Assembly (NCBI RefSeq): GCF_009830105.1
Contig: NZ_WURB01000009.1
Span: forward strand, 1 to 64,000
Source of the DNA: Microvirga makkahensis
GTDB taxonomy: Bacteria > Pseudomonadota > Alphaproteobacteria > Rhizobiales > Beijerinckiaceae
Reading direction: 5' to 3'
Length of the DNA: 64,000 nucleotides
This document shows, piece by piece, positions 38,575-48,334 of the stretch (positions are counted from its first letter, which is position 1; each line of letters starts with the position of its first letter). The position numbers were made by a program, and so were the translations under genes. The notes below the pieces were generated by a model that was not told where the DNA came from, ran no database searches, and worked only from the letters and a program-made list of their open reading frames with translations.

Positions 38575-39205
38575 AGCTCCTCGTCATTATGTGCGCAAAC
38601 GCCCAGAGAGCCGCTTGCGTTCGGTTTTCGCCCGGAGCTTACGCAGGATGGTCTTGATGTGAACCTTGACGGTTGCCTCGGAGATATCGAGTCTGCGGGC
38701 GATGGTCTTGTTCGATGCGCCTCCAGTCAGACATCTGAGAATGGCCTTTTCGCGAGCGGAAAGGCTACTCACTTTTCCAGGATTGTTGAAACCCGCCGGT
38801 CTCTGAAGCTCGAACAGAACGGCACCCGGGACAATCGTTTCCCCGAGCACGACCAGTCCAGGGTCTTGACGAGTGCCTCGCGCGACATCGACCTCATGAG
38901 GCAGGCGGCAGCCCCCGCTTCGAAAGCGTCAGCACCCGGCGGAGATCGTACTGCTCGACGAGCTTGACAAGCTGGACGGAGGAATTGCGCTCCTTGATCA
39001 CCCGGATCCTCCAGCATGTCCCTGGATGGCCGACAACCGTGTCCGCGATCAGAAGGAGCATATTGCCCCCTGATTCCAGCCTGGGCGGCACGTCACCGAG
39101 GCTCGCAGCAAGCATCGCCGGGCAATACGCCGTCTCGGCCAGGATCCGCCTCGATCCCTCACGGAGAACGGTGTGCTTCTTTCGTGCCCGTCGTCTCCGA
39201 TTTCG
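38575..39205 (-). pseudogene. Frameshifted LuxR/FixJ-type response regulator
   Basis: The minus strand holds three consecutive fragments of one regulator in different frames. Fragment 1 (to about 38930) has a receiver-like start, HTVLREGSRRILAE, and ends QYDLRRVLT. Fragment 2 (about 38930-38857) reads DAFEAGAAACLMRSMSREAL. Fragment 3 has LSAREKAILRCLTGGASNKT, a GerE/LuxR helix-turn-helix. A further shift at an A run (38625-38628) restores the expected NRTQAALWAF end. With at least three breaks, no single frame can make the whole protein. Neighbours are intact, so this is decay rather than general read error. Confidence 0.75.
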
Positions 39206-39419
39206 TCCCGTTACGGAGATGAGCGACTGACATGACCTCCCGCGAACCGGCTGAAATGGGGCTCGATGCCTTCGCACCGATGTAACTTCATGTCGCAGCT
39301 CGAGTGCGCCTTCGCACAGGAACGTAACCGCAGATGAGCTTCCGTTGGCCTTTCCCCGCTCGAACACTCTTGCTTCTCGTCAGCCCACCTGCCAAAGAGC
39401 GCCCGAGGAGATACCAATC

Positions 39420-40004
39420 ATGACCCCGAACGACGTCCTTGATGAATTCCGCTCCGCCGGCGCTCTGCTGGAAGGTCACTTCATCCTGTCGTCGGGATTG
39501 CACAGCCCGGTATTCCTTCAGAAGATGTTCGTGTTCCAGGATCCGGCCCGCACCGAGCGGGTCTGCCGGGCGCTGGCCGACAAGATCAAAGAGACATTCG
39601 GGCCCGTCGATTATGTGGTCTCCCCCGCCGTGGGCGGAATCGTTCCGGGCTATGAAACAGCCCGGCACCTCGGCTCCAAGGCGATCTTCGTCGAGCGCGA
39701 GAACGGCGTCTTCACTCTCAGGCGCGGTTTCACCATTCCCGAGGGCGCCCGGGTCGTGATGGTGGAGGATATCGTCACGACGGGTCTCTCCTCCCGCGAA
39801 TGCCTGGCAGCTCTCAGGGAGTATCCCGGAACCATCCTGGGGGCGGCCTGCCTTATCGACCGCTCCGGTGGGAAAGCGGATCTCGGCGTGCCCCTCGTCT
39901 CCCTGGTGCAGCTCGACATTCCCGCCTTCGAGCCGGACAAGCTCCCCCCCGAGCTCGCCGCAATACCGGCGGTCAAGCCCGGCAGCCGGAGCCTCAAAGC
40001 CTAA
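39420..40004 (+). CDS. pyrE: Orotate phosphoribosyltransferase
   Basis: The protein has 194 residues from the ATG at 39420, with GAGGAG upstream. The PRPP-binding motif [14 protein letters not shown] and [16 protein letters not shown] (PyrE N-terminal signature with HS in place of GxH) fit the pyrimidine-route OPRTase, which makes OMP from orotate. An upstream in-frame extension is not used. Confidence 0.93.
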   Translation: MTPNDVLDEFRSAGALLEGHFILSSGLHSPVFLQKMFVFQDPARTERVCRALADKIKETFGPVDYVVSPAVGGIVPGYETARHLGSKAIFVERENGVFTLRRGFTIPEGARVVMVEDIVTTGLSSRECLAALREYPGTILGAACLIDRSGGKADLGVPLVSLVQLDIPAFEPDKLPPELAAIPAVKPGSRSLKA

Positions 40005-40243
40005 ATCTGTTTATTTTTCAACAGAAGGCTTGACTGCCCCGTTTCCGCCACCTTGACTCTTTTCTTTTACTCGCCATTAAGTATTCGGACTTGTGGTTTT
40101 ACTCGTCTAAAGGGTTGATAGCAGCCTGTTCTCGGGCGCGTCCTGTTTTTATGGCGCAATTGAATTGTCCGCATAAATAATAGATGTCGCTTTGACAGAT
40201 AAGGTTGTTATGCCGCCCAGGCAGACACAAAAAGAGAATACTT

Positions 40244-40897
40244 ATGTCAGGCCAACAGCGGATCGCGCTCTTCATCGACGGAGCCAACCTTTACGCTACC
40301 ACGAAAACGCTTGGTTTCGATATCGACTACAAGCGCCTCCTGAAGGAATTTCAGAGCCGGGGCACTCTTGTGCGCGCGTTCTACTATACGGCCCTGGTGG
40401 AAGATCAGGAGTACTCTTCCATCCGCCCGCTGATCGACTGGCTCGACTATAACGGCTATCGGGTGGTTACGAAGCCCACCAAGGAATTCGTCGACTCCGC
40501 CGGCCGCCGCAAGGTGAAGGGCAATATGGATATCGAGCTCGCCATCGACGCGCTCGAGCTGTCCCCCTACATCGACCACATGGTTCTCTTCTCCGGCGAC
40601 GGGGATTTCCGCTCCCTGGTCGAGGCCATGCAGCGCCGTGGCGTGCGTGTGTCCGTGGTTTCCACCATCACCACGCAGCCTCCGATGGTTGCCGACGAGC
40701 TGCGCCGTCAGGCCGACGAATTCCTGGACTTGTCGCAGCTCGCCTCCCGGATCGGCCGCGATCCTTCGGATCGCCAGCAGCGTCCCACGGGAGAAGGCAA
40801 CGAGCGGACGCGATCACAGCAGCATCAGCCGCGAAACGGCGCGCTGGAGAGCCGCTACGGGATCCGCCAGGGCCAGGACGACGAGTTCGATATCTGA
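40244..40897 (+). CDS. NYN domain (LabA/DUF88-like) protein
   Basis: The protein has 217 residues. Asp residues of the NYN PIN-like fold are present: LFIDGANLY (8-17), KGNMDIELAIDAL (about 90-102) and LFSGDGDFRSLV. This suggests a metal-dependent RNase-type active site. A Gln/Arg-rich disordered tail of about 50 residues ends in GQDDEFDI. It is preceded by 240 bases of AT-rich intergenic DNA. The RNA substrate is unknown. Confidence 0.88.
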   Translation: MSGQQRIALFIDGANLYATTKTLGFDIDYKRLLKEFQSRGTLVRAFYYTALVEDQEYSSIRPLIDWLDYNGYRVVTKPTKEFVDSAGRRKVKGNMDIELAIDALELSPYIDHMVLFSGDGDFRSLVEAMQRRGVRVSVVSTITTQPPMVADELRRQADEFLDLSQLASRIGRDPSDRQQRPTGEGNERTRSQQHQPRNGALESRYGIRQGQDDEFDI

Positions 40898-40953
40898 TCG
40901 TCTCTCCTGCAGGTGCGACGATGGCCGGGGCCACCGGCGGCTCCCGTGAATGC

Positions 40954-41484
40954 TCAGAGCATCCCGGCCTCGACATCGCAATCGAGGCCGAGTGCCCCGG
41001 CGGTGTTGCTGACCGTCGCGAGGCACGGATTGGCCTGGCTCTCGGGGATGAAAACCGCGAAACGGGTCACATAGAGCCCGCCCTCCGCATCCCCCAGCTT
41101 GCGGGCTTCGAGGCGCACGATATTGGCGCCGTATTGTTTGAACACCTCGGCGAGTCGCGCCACCAGGCCCAGCTGGTCGCCGCCGCTGATGGTGATGCGA
41201 TGCGTGATGCTGCCTGCGGGACCGGGACTGGGATCGAAAGCGTAAGGCACGGCCCGAACGTCCGCGCCGGCAAGTTCCGGGAGCTGCTTGAGACCCAGCT
41301 CGATCTCGCCCGCCTCCAAACCTAAAGGCAGCTCGCACAGCGCCACGAACTCCGCGCCGGTGCCCAGGGCCGCGAAGGTCGTATCCCTCAGGTTCACGCC
41401 GATATTGAACAGGTGTTCCGCAATCGCGGCAACGAGCCCAACCCGATCGGGGCCGAGAACGGAGACAAGAGCCACGGACGCCAT
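40954..41484 (-). CDS. ACT domain-containing protein (GcvR-like)
   Basis: The protein has 176 residues from the ATG at 41484. Two ACT domains lie in tandem: ALVSVLGPDRVGLVAAIAEHLFNIGVNL, then ITISGGDQLGLVARLAEVFKQYGANIVRL. There is no catalytic domain. Such proteins bind amino acids and act as regulators, as does GcvR of the glycine cleavage system. It lies 49 bases downstream of smpB in the dapA operon. Confidence 0.85.
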   Translation of the reverse strand: MASVALVSVLGPDRVGLVAAIAEHLFNIGVNLRDTTFAALGTGAEFVALCELPLGLEAGEIELGLKQLPELAGADVRAVPYAFDPSPGPAGSITHRITISGGDQLGLVARLAEVFKQYGANIVRLEARKLGDAEGGLYVTRFAVFIPESQANPCLATVSNTAGALGLDCDVEAGML

Positions 41485-41533
41485 ACCGATCCTCCCAAAC
41501 ACAGAGGAGAACTTAGAGCGCGCCCGCGCCGAG

Positions 41534-42007
41534 TCAGCCCTTCTCGCGCATGAGGCGCGCCTTCTCCCGGTTCCAGGAGCGCTGCTTTTCCGTCTCGCGC
41601 TTGTCGTGGAGCTTCTTGCCTCGCCCGAGGCCTAGTTCCACCTTCGCTCGTCCGCGCTCGTTGAAGTAGATCTTGAGCGGGATCACGGTGAAGCCTTCGC
41701 GCTGCGTCGCGCCGATCAACCTGTCGATCTGCCGCTTGTGCAGAAGCAGGCGGCGCGGGCGACGCGTCTCGTGGTTGAAGCGGTTGGCCTGGAGATATTC
41801 CGGAATATAGGCGTTGAACAGGAAGAACTCTTCGCCGGACGGTCCGGCATAGGCCTCACCGATAGTGGCCTTGCCTGAGCGCAGGGATTTGACCTCAGTG
41901 CCGGTGAGTGCAATGCCGGCCTCGTAGGTATCGACGATTTCATAATTGAACCGCGCCTTCCGGTTGTCCGCGACAACCCGGTTGGCGCCCTTCGAATCTT
42001 TTGCCAT
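41534..42007 (-). CDS. smpB: SsrA-binding protein
   Basis: The protein has 157 residues. [28 protein letters not shown] and the OB-fold residues are typical; the basic tail ([21 protein letters not shown]) enters the decoding site during trans-translation. It lies 6 bases after dapA ends. No tmRNA gene was found in the window. Confidence 0.96.
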   Translation of the reverse strand: MAKDSKGANRVVADNRKARFNYEIVDTYEAGIALTGTEVKSLRSGKATIGEAYAGPSGEEFFLFNAYIPEYLQANRFNHETRRPRRLLLHKRQIDRLIGATQREGFTVIPLKIYFNERGRAKVELGLGRGKKLHDKRETEKQRSWNREKARLMREKG

Positions 42008-42013
42008 TCGTTT

Positions 42014-42898
42014 TTAAGCGTTGATCAGGCCCGCATGGACCATGGCCGACCGCACGGCCTGCTTCGTGCCCTCGGTAACCGGGATGAGCGGCAGGCGCAC
42101 ATCGTCCTGCATCAGGCCGAGGACGGACGCGGCATATTTCACGGGCGAGGGGTTGGTTTCCAGGAACAGGTTGGTGTGGAGCGGCATGAGGCGGTCCTGC
42201 ACCTTCAGGGCCGTGGCATAATCCCCCTTCAGGCAGGCCTCCTGCATTTCGGCGCAGAGGCGCGGAGCCACGTTGGAGCTCACGGAAATGCAGCCGTGCC
42301 CGCCATGGGCCATGAAGCCCAGCGCCGTGGCATCCTCTCCGGAGAGCTGGATGAAATCCGGGCCCATGACCTGGCGCTGCTGGCTGGCGCGGGCGAGATT
42401 CGCGGTCGCATCCTTCACGCCGGCGATGTTCTTGAGTTCGAACAGGCGCGCCATGGTCTCCACGGACATGTCGATCACCGAGCGGCTAGGAATGTTGTAG
42501 ATGATGATCGGAATGCCGATGGCGTCGTTGATGGCCTTGAAGTGCCGGTAGAGCCCCTCCTGCGTCGGCTTGTTATAGTAGGGCGTCACGACCAGCACCG
42601 CATCGGCGCCGACCTTCTCCGCATGCCTCGAGAAGCCGATGGCCTCCTCGGTGCTGTTGGAGCCTGCGCCCGCGATCACGGGAACCCTGCCCTTCACCTC
42701 GTCGACGCAGATCTCGATGACCCGGTCGTGTTCGTTGTGGCTCAGCGTCGGGCTCTCGCCCGTGGTGCCGACCGGAACCATGCCATGGGTGCCCTGTTCG
42801 ATCTGCCAGTTGATGAAGGCCCGGAAGGCCGCCTCATCCACGGCACCATCCTTGAAGGGAGTCACCAGAGCCGTGATGGAGCCTTTGAAGCGGGTCAT
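42014..42898 (-). CDS. dapA: 4-hydroxy-tetrahydrodipicolinate synthase
   Basis: The protein has 294 residues. [12 protein letters not shown], the Tyr in [13 protein letters not shown] and the Schiff-base Lys in [12 protein letters not shown] define DapA, the first committed step of lysine/diaminopimelate synthesis from aspartate semialdehyde and pyruvate. It leads dapA-smpB-ACT on the minus strand and is divergent from the lytic transglycosylase. Confidence 0.95.
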   Translation of the reverse strand: MTRFKGSITALVTPFKDGAVDEAAFRAFINWQIEQGTHGMVPVGTTGESPTLSHNEHDRVIEICVDEVKGRVPVIAGAGSNSTEEAIGFSRHAEKVGADAVLVVTPYYNKPTQEGLYRHFKAINDAIGIPIIIYNIPSRSVIDMSVETMARLFELKNIAGVKDATANLARASQQRQVMGPDFIQLSGEDATALGFMAHGGHGCISVSSNVAPRLCAEMQEACLKGDYATALKVQDRLMPLHTNLFLETNPSPVKYAASVLGLMQDDVRLPLIPVTEGTKQAVRSAMVHAGLINA

Positions 42899-43071
42899 GA
42901 TATTCCTCGAATTACAAGCTTCAGATCTGAAGGAGGCCAGCAGCTTAACACATAAGGGGTGCGTCGCATGGGCGCAAACGAACCTTTGGGGAGTTGTCCT
43001 AGCCCGGCACTTGGTGTTTCCTCAAGAGAAACGTCGCCATCACACAGAGGCGACGGTAAGGGGGTTAGCGG

Positions 43072-45132
43072 GTGAACCTCACAATGCGCCGTTCGATACG
43101 TCTTCTGGCGTCTGTCGCCGTGATCCAACTGTCCGCCCTCACCGTTCTTGCCAGCGACATGCCGGCTGGTTCCCCTGAGGCCATGACCCTGGAGGACTTA
43201 ACGCCTTCCTCCAGTGCCATGGAAGACCTGGAACAGCTGCCGCTGATCTTCAAGGCCTACAGGGCGAACGACCTGACGGAGGCTGCAGTCCTGAAATCGA
43301 AGCTCTCGGAACCGGCGGCGCAGGCGCTCGCGGAATGGTTCGCCATCCGCAGCGGCCTGCCCATTGGCTACGAGCGGATCATCGCCTTCCGTCAGGATTA
43401 TCCGGACTGGCCGATGACGTCGCAGCTCCGCCGGCGAATGGAGACCACCTTCCTCTCCGAGCGCCCTTCGAATACCCGAATTCGAACCTTCTTCGACAAG
43501 CATCCTCCGATGACCCCGGGCGGGCGGATTGCCCTGGCTTTCGCCCTCAAGAGCGACGGCCTTGACCAGGAGGCGGCTGACCTGATCCGCCAAACCTGGC
43601 GGGAGGACACCTTCGGCAGCGAAACCGAGCGTCGCATCCTCGACCGCTTCCCCGGCCTGCTCACCGGGGCGGACCACCGTTATCGCATGGAGCGCCTTCT
43701 CCTGAAGGAGAACTGGGGCGCCGCTTTGCGCGCCGCCGGCCGTGCCGGCAAGGATCATGCCACCCTCGTCAAAGCCCGCATGGGTGTTTTTCAGGGGAAG
43801 AAGAAGGCCCAGAAGGCCTTCGCCGCAGTCCCGGCATCGCTCAGGAGCGATCCGTCCTATCTGTTCTCCCGCGCCCTCCTTCAGCGCCGGAGCAGGAACT
43901 ATTCCGAGGCCGCCAAAATCCTCATGCAGGCGCCGCGGGATCACGAGCTTCGCGCAGACGGGGACGAATGGTGGGCCGAGCAGCGCCGGGTCGTGCGTGA
44001 ACTGCTCGATAAGGGCGACGCGCAGGCCGCCTACGACGTGGCCAGCCATCACGCAGCTGAATCGCCTGCCCAGCAGATCGAGGCGGAGTTCCACGCGGGC
44101 TGGATCGCGCTCCGCTTCCTGAATGATCCGGCAAAGGCCGCAAAGCACTTTGCGACCGTCTCGGAAACGGCCTCGACACCCATTTCCCTCGCCCGGGTTG
44201 CCTATTGGCAGGCCCGCGCCGCGGAGGCGGCTGGAGCTTCCGATGATGCAAGGCTCTTCTACGCCCGGGCTGCCGATCACCCGACCACCTATTACGGTCA
44301 GCTTGCCCGCCGGAAGCTGGGCAAGGACGTATCTCTCCGCGCGGTGGAGCCGCTTCAGGGGGAGGAGCGCGAAGCCTTCGAGGCACGCATTCCGGTACGT
44401 GCCGTGAAGCTCCTGCATCAGGCCGGGGAAACGGATCTGGCCATCGGACTCTATGGCGATCTCGCTCAGACCCTGAACGATCCGGGACAGCTCGATGCCC
44501 TCGCGGCGCTGGCGACCTCGCTGCAGAACCCGCGCGCGGTTCTCGCGGTCGGCAAGATCGCCCTGCAACGGGGCTTTCCGCTCGATCAGCATGCCTACCC
44601 GCTCGCGGCCATCCCGGATTTCGAGCCGGTTGGCGACGAGGTGGAGCCCGCAATGATCTATGCTATCGCCCGGCAGGAGAGCGCCTTCAACCCGAAAGCC
44701 GTCTCGAGCGCAGGCGCGCGCGGTCTCATGCAGCTCATGCCCGCTACCGCCAAGCGGACAGCGAAGCGCTTCGGCGTCGATTTCGACCTGAAACGTCTGG
44801 TGGAGGACCCCTCCTACAACGCGAAGATCGGATCCGCCCATCTCGGCGAGCTGATGGAGGATTGGAAGGGCTCCTATATCCTCGCTTTCGCCTCCTATAA
44901 CGCGGGCGGCGGCAACGTGAAGAAGTGGGTCCGGGCCTATGGCGATCCGCGCGAAGCCCAGGTGGACACGATCGACTGGGTGGAGCGGATCCCGTTCTAC
45001 GAGACCCGCAACTACGTGCAGCGGGTCATGGAAAACCTGGAGGTTTACCGGGTGAGGCTGAAGGAGAAAACCGTTTCTGCACCTGCGGCAGCAGCCGCGG
45101 CGGCGGCAGATGCGACGAAGACCGCCTATTGA
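43072..45132 (+). CDS. slt: Soluble lytic murein transglycosylase
   Basis: The protein has 686 residues from a GTG with AAGGGGG seven bases upstream (an ATG at 43084 is the alternative). A signal peptide (to about LASDMPAGS), an alpha-helical superhelix of repeats (about 60-480) and a C-terminal SLT domain follow. Catalytic Glu536 lies in IARQESAFNPKAVSSAGARGLMQLMPATA. It cleaves glycan strands forming anhydromuramic ends in the periplasm. The last residues are poly-Ala. Confidence 0.93.
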   Translation: MNLTMRRSIRLLASVAVIQLSALTVLASDMPAGSPEAMTLEDLTPSSSAMEDLEQLPLIFKAYRANDLTEAAVLKSKLSEPAAQALAEWFAIRSGLPIGYERIIAFRQDYPDWPMTSQLRRRMETTFLSERPSNTRIRTFFDKHPPMTPGGRIALAFALKSDGLDQEAADLIRQTWREDTFGSETERRILDRFPGLLTGADHRYRMERLLLKENWGAALRAAGRAGKDHATLVKARMGVFQGKKKAQKAFAAVPASLRSDPSYLFSRALLQRRSRNYSEAAKILMQAPRDHELRADGDEWWAEQRRVVRELLDKGDAQAAYDVASHHAAESPAQQIEAEFHAGWIALRFLNDPAKAAKHFATVSETASTPISLARVAYWQARAAEAAGASDDARLFYARAADHPTTYYGQLARRKLGKDVSLRAVEPLQGEEREAFEARIPVRAVKLLHQAGETDLAIGLYGDLAQTLNDPGQLDALAALATSLQNPRAVLAVGKIALQRGFPLDQHAYPLAAIPDFEPVGDEVEPAMIYAIARQESAFNPKAVSSAGARGLMQLMPATAKRTAKRFGVDFDLKRLVEDPSYNAKIGSAHLGELMEDWKGSYILAFASYNAGGGNVKKWVRAYGDPREAQVDTIDWVERIPFYETRNYVQRVMENLEVYRVRLKEKTVSAPAAAAAAAADATKTAY

Positions 45133-45451
45133 CGCACGGCGGCGCCCGCCAGAATTCCAAGCACATTGAGCCTGTACCGAAGGGGGCGAACGGGGTCTGT
45201 TCGCTCATCCCATCCTCATGCCTCCACCGTCAGTCCCTCCCCTGCTTCAGGCCCGGCCTCCCCCTCATTGTGGTACGGCGGTCAAGGAGGGGGAGGCCCT
45301 GATCAAGTGTGACCATGATGGAAGGAGCGGCCGTAACAGTCATGACGGAGAGAATGCGGATCCTGTGCACCGCCATCACGCCCTTCTCAAACATCATCAT
45401 CAGATCGGGCCGAGGCTCTACGTTCCCTGGCGACGCGGCTTCAGGATACAA
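45133..45451. other. Intergenic stretch, no supported gene
   Basis: This lies between the slt stop and the porin terminator. Minus-strand open frames of up to 86 codons run through it but start inside the terminator and show no family signal. I see no repeat of the dispersed family here. Confidence 0.5.
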
Positions 45452-45484
45452 AAAAGAAAACCCCGGTGTTTCCACCGGGGTTTC
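45452..45484 (-). terminator. Rho-independent terminator of the porin gene
   Basis: On the minus strand AAACCCCGGTG and CACCGGGGTTT form an 11-bp stem with a GAAA tetraloop, followed by TCTTTTT. It lies 25 bases after the porin stop. Confidence 0.9.
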
Positions 45485-45508
45485 CTCCAACCAATCGGGG
45501 TGAACCGA

Positions 45509-46717
45509 TTAGAAGTTGCGCTCGACGCGCAGACGAGCCTGCCAGAAATCGTCGGTCTCGTCGTCAGCAACGTCGTCGATGTCAACGCTGGTGTACATGA
45601 CTTCCGCGCCGATGTTCAGGCCGGAGACCGGCGACCAGATCAGGTTCGTGCCGGCGCGCCACTCGGTGAAGTCTGCGCCCACGACGCCTGCGCCGTACTC
45701 GACGCTGGCATACGAACCGAAGACGTTCTGGCGGATTTCAGGGGTCCAGTAGTGACGCAGACCACCAGCGATAGACCAGCCCTGGGTCGTGTCGATGTCG
45801 CCATCGGCGTCGATGATCGCATCGTCAACGTCGGCGCCGCCGAAACCGAGGTAGCCAAGGGCACCGTCGGCGTAGGTGGCAGCGAGCCACACGGCGTCGC
45901 CAGCAGCCAGCATCGGCAGGTTGAACGTGAACTGGCCGGACACGGCAAAGCCGTACTCGGTGTCAGGAATGAAGCCGAGGCCAGCAGCATCCGTGAGAGC
46001 GACGCTGCGGAGCTGGTGGACAGCACCGGAGAGCTGAGCCGAACCCCAGGTGCCAGCATAGCGGATGTTGGCGACAACGTCGGGCATGTTCCGGCCAGCG
46101 GTGACGTCACCGAACGCGGGAGGCAGGCCGATGCCGGCGTACTCACCCTCTTCGAGCGACAGGGTGGCCGAGAAGCCGTTGCCGAACGAGAAGGTGTAGG
46201 CCAGCAGGTTGACGTTCGGCTGGTCGTTCCAGCGGACGCCGGCGAAGGTCTGAGCGTCGATGTCGCCGTTGTCGAAGAAGGTCAGAGCGCGACCGGCGGT
46301 CAGACCACCGAACTGCACGAAGGCCTGATCGAGGCTGGAGTAGTTGTCGACGGTGCCAGGAGCAGCGTTGAAGGCGCCGGTGTCGCGGAACATCTCCAGG
46401 CGGATGAAGGTGCGCAGCAGGCCGTAAGCCGTAGCGGTGCGGGCGTCGACCTGGATGCGGCCGCGAGCGCGGAAGCCGATCGCGTCGTCGTCGCGGAGCT
46501 CCGGCTCGACGTAGAGGTAGTCAGCGCGGACTCGGCCGCCGACGCGGAGGCAGGTTTCCGTGCCGGGGATGTAGAAGAAGCCTGCGCCGTAGGTGGAGCA
46601 GACGCGAACGTACTCAACAGGAGCCGCCTTCGCGATAGGAAGGTCAGCAGCCTGAGCCCCGGCAACAGCGGCGAGACCCGCAGCCGATCCGAGGAGAAGG
46701 CTCTTAACGAGCTTCAT
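45509..46717 (-). CDS. Porin (Omp2/RopA family)
   Basis: The protein has 402 residues from the ATG at 46717 with GGAGG nearby. The signal peptide is MKLVKSLLLGSAAGLAAVAGAQAADLP. The mature start (PVEYVRVCSTYGAGFFYIPGTETCLRVGGRVRADY) has the conserved cysteine pair of rhizobial trimeric porins. It ends RVERNF with the terminal Phe that guides barrel assembly. Likely a major outer-membrane protein, in keeping with a strong terminator and a long upstream region. Confidence 0.93.
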   Translation of the reverse strand: MKLVKSLLLGSAAGLAAVAGAQAADLPIAKAAPVEYVRVCSTYGAGFFYIPGTETCLRVGGRVRADYLYVEPELRDDDAIGFRARGRIQVDARTATAYGLLRTFIRLEMFRDTGAFNAAPGTVDNYSSLDQAFVQFGGLTAGRALTFFDNGDIDAQTFAGVRWNDQPNVNLLAYTFSFGNGFSATLSLEEGEYAGIGLPPAFGDVTAGRNMPDVVANIRYAGTWGSAQLSGAVHQLRSVALTDAAGLGFIPDTEYGFAVSGQFTFNLPMLAAGDAVWLAATYADGALGYLGFGGADVDDAIIDADGDIDTTQGWSIAGGLRHYWTPEIRQNVFGSYASVEYGAGVVGADFTEWRAGTNLIWSPVSGLNIGAEVMYTSVDIDDVADDETDDFWQARLRVERNF

Positions 46718-47161
46718 GGTAAACCTCCAAAGTTTCGAGACCCTTGGGGGGTCGGGTTCTTGTGATTTGAAGGCCGAAGCCCCAAACACTTCCCTTTTCC
46801 CCTAGTGATCTGGCAGCCCGCCTCTTGGCTGGGACTCACCAAATGACGACTGGGGTGCCCCCGTCGCTGGTGACACATTAGCCAGAGCGATCCGCCAAGC
46901 AACCGAATGAAGGCACAAACTGGGCAATCCAGGGGGCTTTTCACGGGCATGTTGCACAAACGCAACGTTTTCATTCCCGGCCGTTTACTTTCGGTAAGAT
47001 CTTGCGGCCGTGACCTAACAAACCCTTAATTTTCAAGGGTTAGCCCTTCGGAGAGAAGGGTTGCGAAGACAACGCCGAAACGCTTTTTCTCGGGATCACG
47101 AGCGGGTGAGCCTGTGAATAAGTCTGTCCACAATCTGGTCGAGGACGGGCTGTAGCGATCC
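46718..47161. other. Upstream region of the porin gene with two hairpins
   Basis: 444 bases without a supported gene. Two adjacent inverted repeats lie at 47021-47041 (AACCCTT/AAGGGTT, 7-base loop) and 47044-47060 (CCCTTC/GAAGGG, 5-base loop). The DNA around them is AT-richer than the genes. The porin promoter should be here; I could not fix its boxes. Confidence 0.45.
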
Positions 47162-47192
47162 AAAAAGAGAGGGCCGGAACATGGCCGGCCTT
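47162..47192 (-). terminator. Rho-independent terminator after hppD
   Basis: On the minus strand GGCCGG and CCGGCC pair around a 7-base loop (47072-type geometry is not involved; arms are 47185-47190 and 47172-47177), then CTCTCTTTTT follows. It lies 27 bases after the hppD stop. Confidence 0.75.
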
Positions 47193-47218
47193 CGTAGAAT
47201 CGCTCCCATGCGACGGTC

Positions 47219-48334
47219 TCAAGCGGCGTTCGGCTTCAGGACCCCACGACGAATCTGATCCTCCTCGATCGATTCGAAGAGCGCCTTGAAGTTGCCCTCG
47301 CCGAATCCTTCGTCACCCTTCCGCTGAATGAATTCGAAGAAGATCGGACCGATGGCGGTCTTGCCGAAGCGCTGGAGCAGCACCTTCGTGAAGCCCCCCT
47401 CGACGACACCCTCGCCATCGATAAGGATGCCGTTCTTCTGCAGACGGTCGAGGGGCTCGCCGTGACTCGGCAGACGCTTGTCGACCCGCGCGTAATAGAT
47501 GTCGTTCGGGGCAGGCATGAACTCGAGCCCGCGCGCGATCAGGGTCTCGATGGATTCGTAGAGGTCGTGAGAGCCAAGGGCCACATGCTGGATGCCCTCG
47601 CCCTTATACTCCTGGAGATATTCCTCGATCTGCCCGGTCTCGCCCGCGTCCTCGTTGATCGGAATGCGGATCTTGCCGTCCGGGCTCGTCATGGCGCGAG
47701 AGTGCAGGCCCGTCAGTTTGCCCTCGATATCGAAGTAGCGGATCTGACGGAAGTTGAAGAGGCGCTCATAGAAGCCCGCCCATTCGTTCAGCCGCCCGCG
47801 ATAAACGTTGTGGGTCAGGTGATCGATGTAATAGAGGCCGACGCCCTTGGGCTTAGGATCCTTCTCCCCAAGCCATTCGAAGTCCACGTCATAGATCGAG
47901 CCCTTCGCTCCGTAACGGTCGACGAAGTAGATCTGCAGCCCGCCGATACCTTCGATCGCCGGGATCTCGAGTTCGTTGGGCCCCCTCTCCGTCTGGGCCG
48001 GCTTGGCCCCCATGGAAAGAGCGCGTTCATAGGCGTATTTCGCATCGACCACCCGGAAGGCCATCGCGGGAGCGGACGGACCGTGCTGGCTGGCGAAGCG
48101 CTCAGCGAAGGAGCCGGTCTGCGCGTTGACGATGAAGTTGATATCCCCCTGCCGGTAGAGCATCACGTTTTTCGAACGATGCTTGGCGACCGGTGTGAAG
48201 CCCATGGTCTTGAAGAGCGTGTCGAGCTGGCTCGGATCAGGATGACAGTATTCTACGAATTCGAAGCCGTCGGTGCCCATCGGGTTGTCTTCGCTGATGG
48301 CCGGCGGCGGTGCGTCGTGCGGAAACGGTCCCAT
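47219..48334 (-). CDS. hppD: 4-hydroxyphenylpyruvate dioxygenase
   Basis: The protein has 371 residues from the ATG at 48334. Two vicinal-oxygen-chelate domains hold the Fe ligands: His in YYIDHLTHNV, His in GIQHVALGSHDL, and Glu in GPIFFEFIQRKGD. It converts 4-hydroxyphenylpyruvate to homogentisate in tyrosine breakdown. It lies 89 bases after maiA on the same strand and likely shares the regulator at 49047. Confidence 0.95.
   Translation of the reverse strand: MGPFPHDAPPPAISEDNPMGTDGFEFVEYCHPDPSQLDTLFKTMGFTPVAKHRSKNVMLYRQGDINFIVNAQTGSFAERFASQHGPSAPAMAFRVVDAKYAYERALSMGAKPAQTERGPNELEIPAIEGIGGLQIYFVDRYGAKGSIYDVDFEWLGEKDPKPKGVGLYYIDHLTHNVYRGRLNEWAGFYERLFNFRQIRYFDIEGKLTGLHSRAMTSPDGKIRIPINEDAGETGQIEEYLQEYKGEGIQHVALGSHDLYESIETLIARGLEFMPAPNDIYYARVDKRLPSHGEPLDRLQKNGILIDGEGVVEGGFTKVLLQRFGKTAIGPIFFEFIQRKGDEGFGEGNFKALFESIEEDQIRRGVLKPNAA

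Noticed and set aside
38587..38850. Stand-alone 87-residue LuxR-type DNA-binding protein
   Set aside because: Upstream frames on the same strand carry the rest of the regulator in other frames, so it is better read as part of a pseudogene.
45230..45490. 86-codon minus-strand frame downstream of the porin
   Set aside because: It begins inside the terminator hairpin of the porin gene and shows no family signal or Shine-Dalgarno.
47040..47222. 60-codon frame upstream of the porin
   Set aside because: It crosses the hppD terminator and has no supporting signals.
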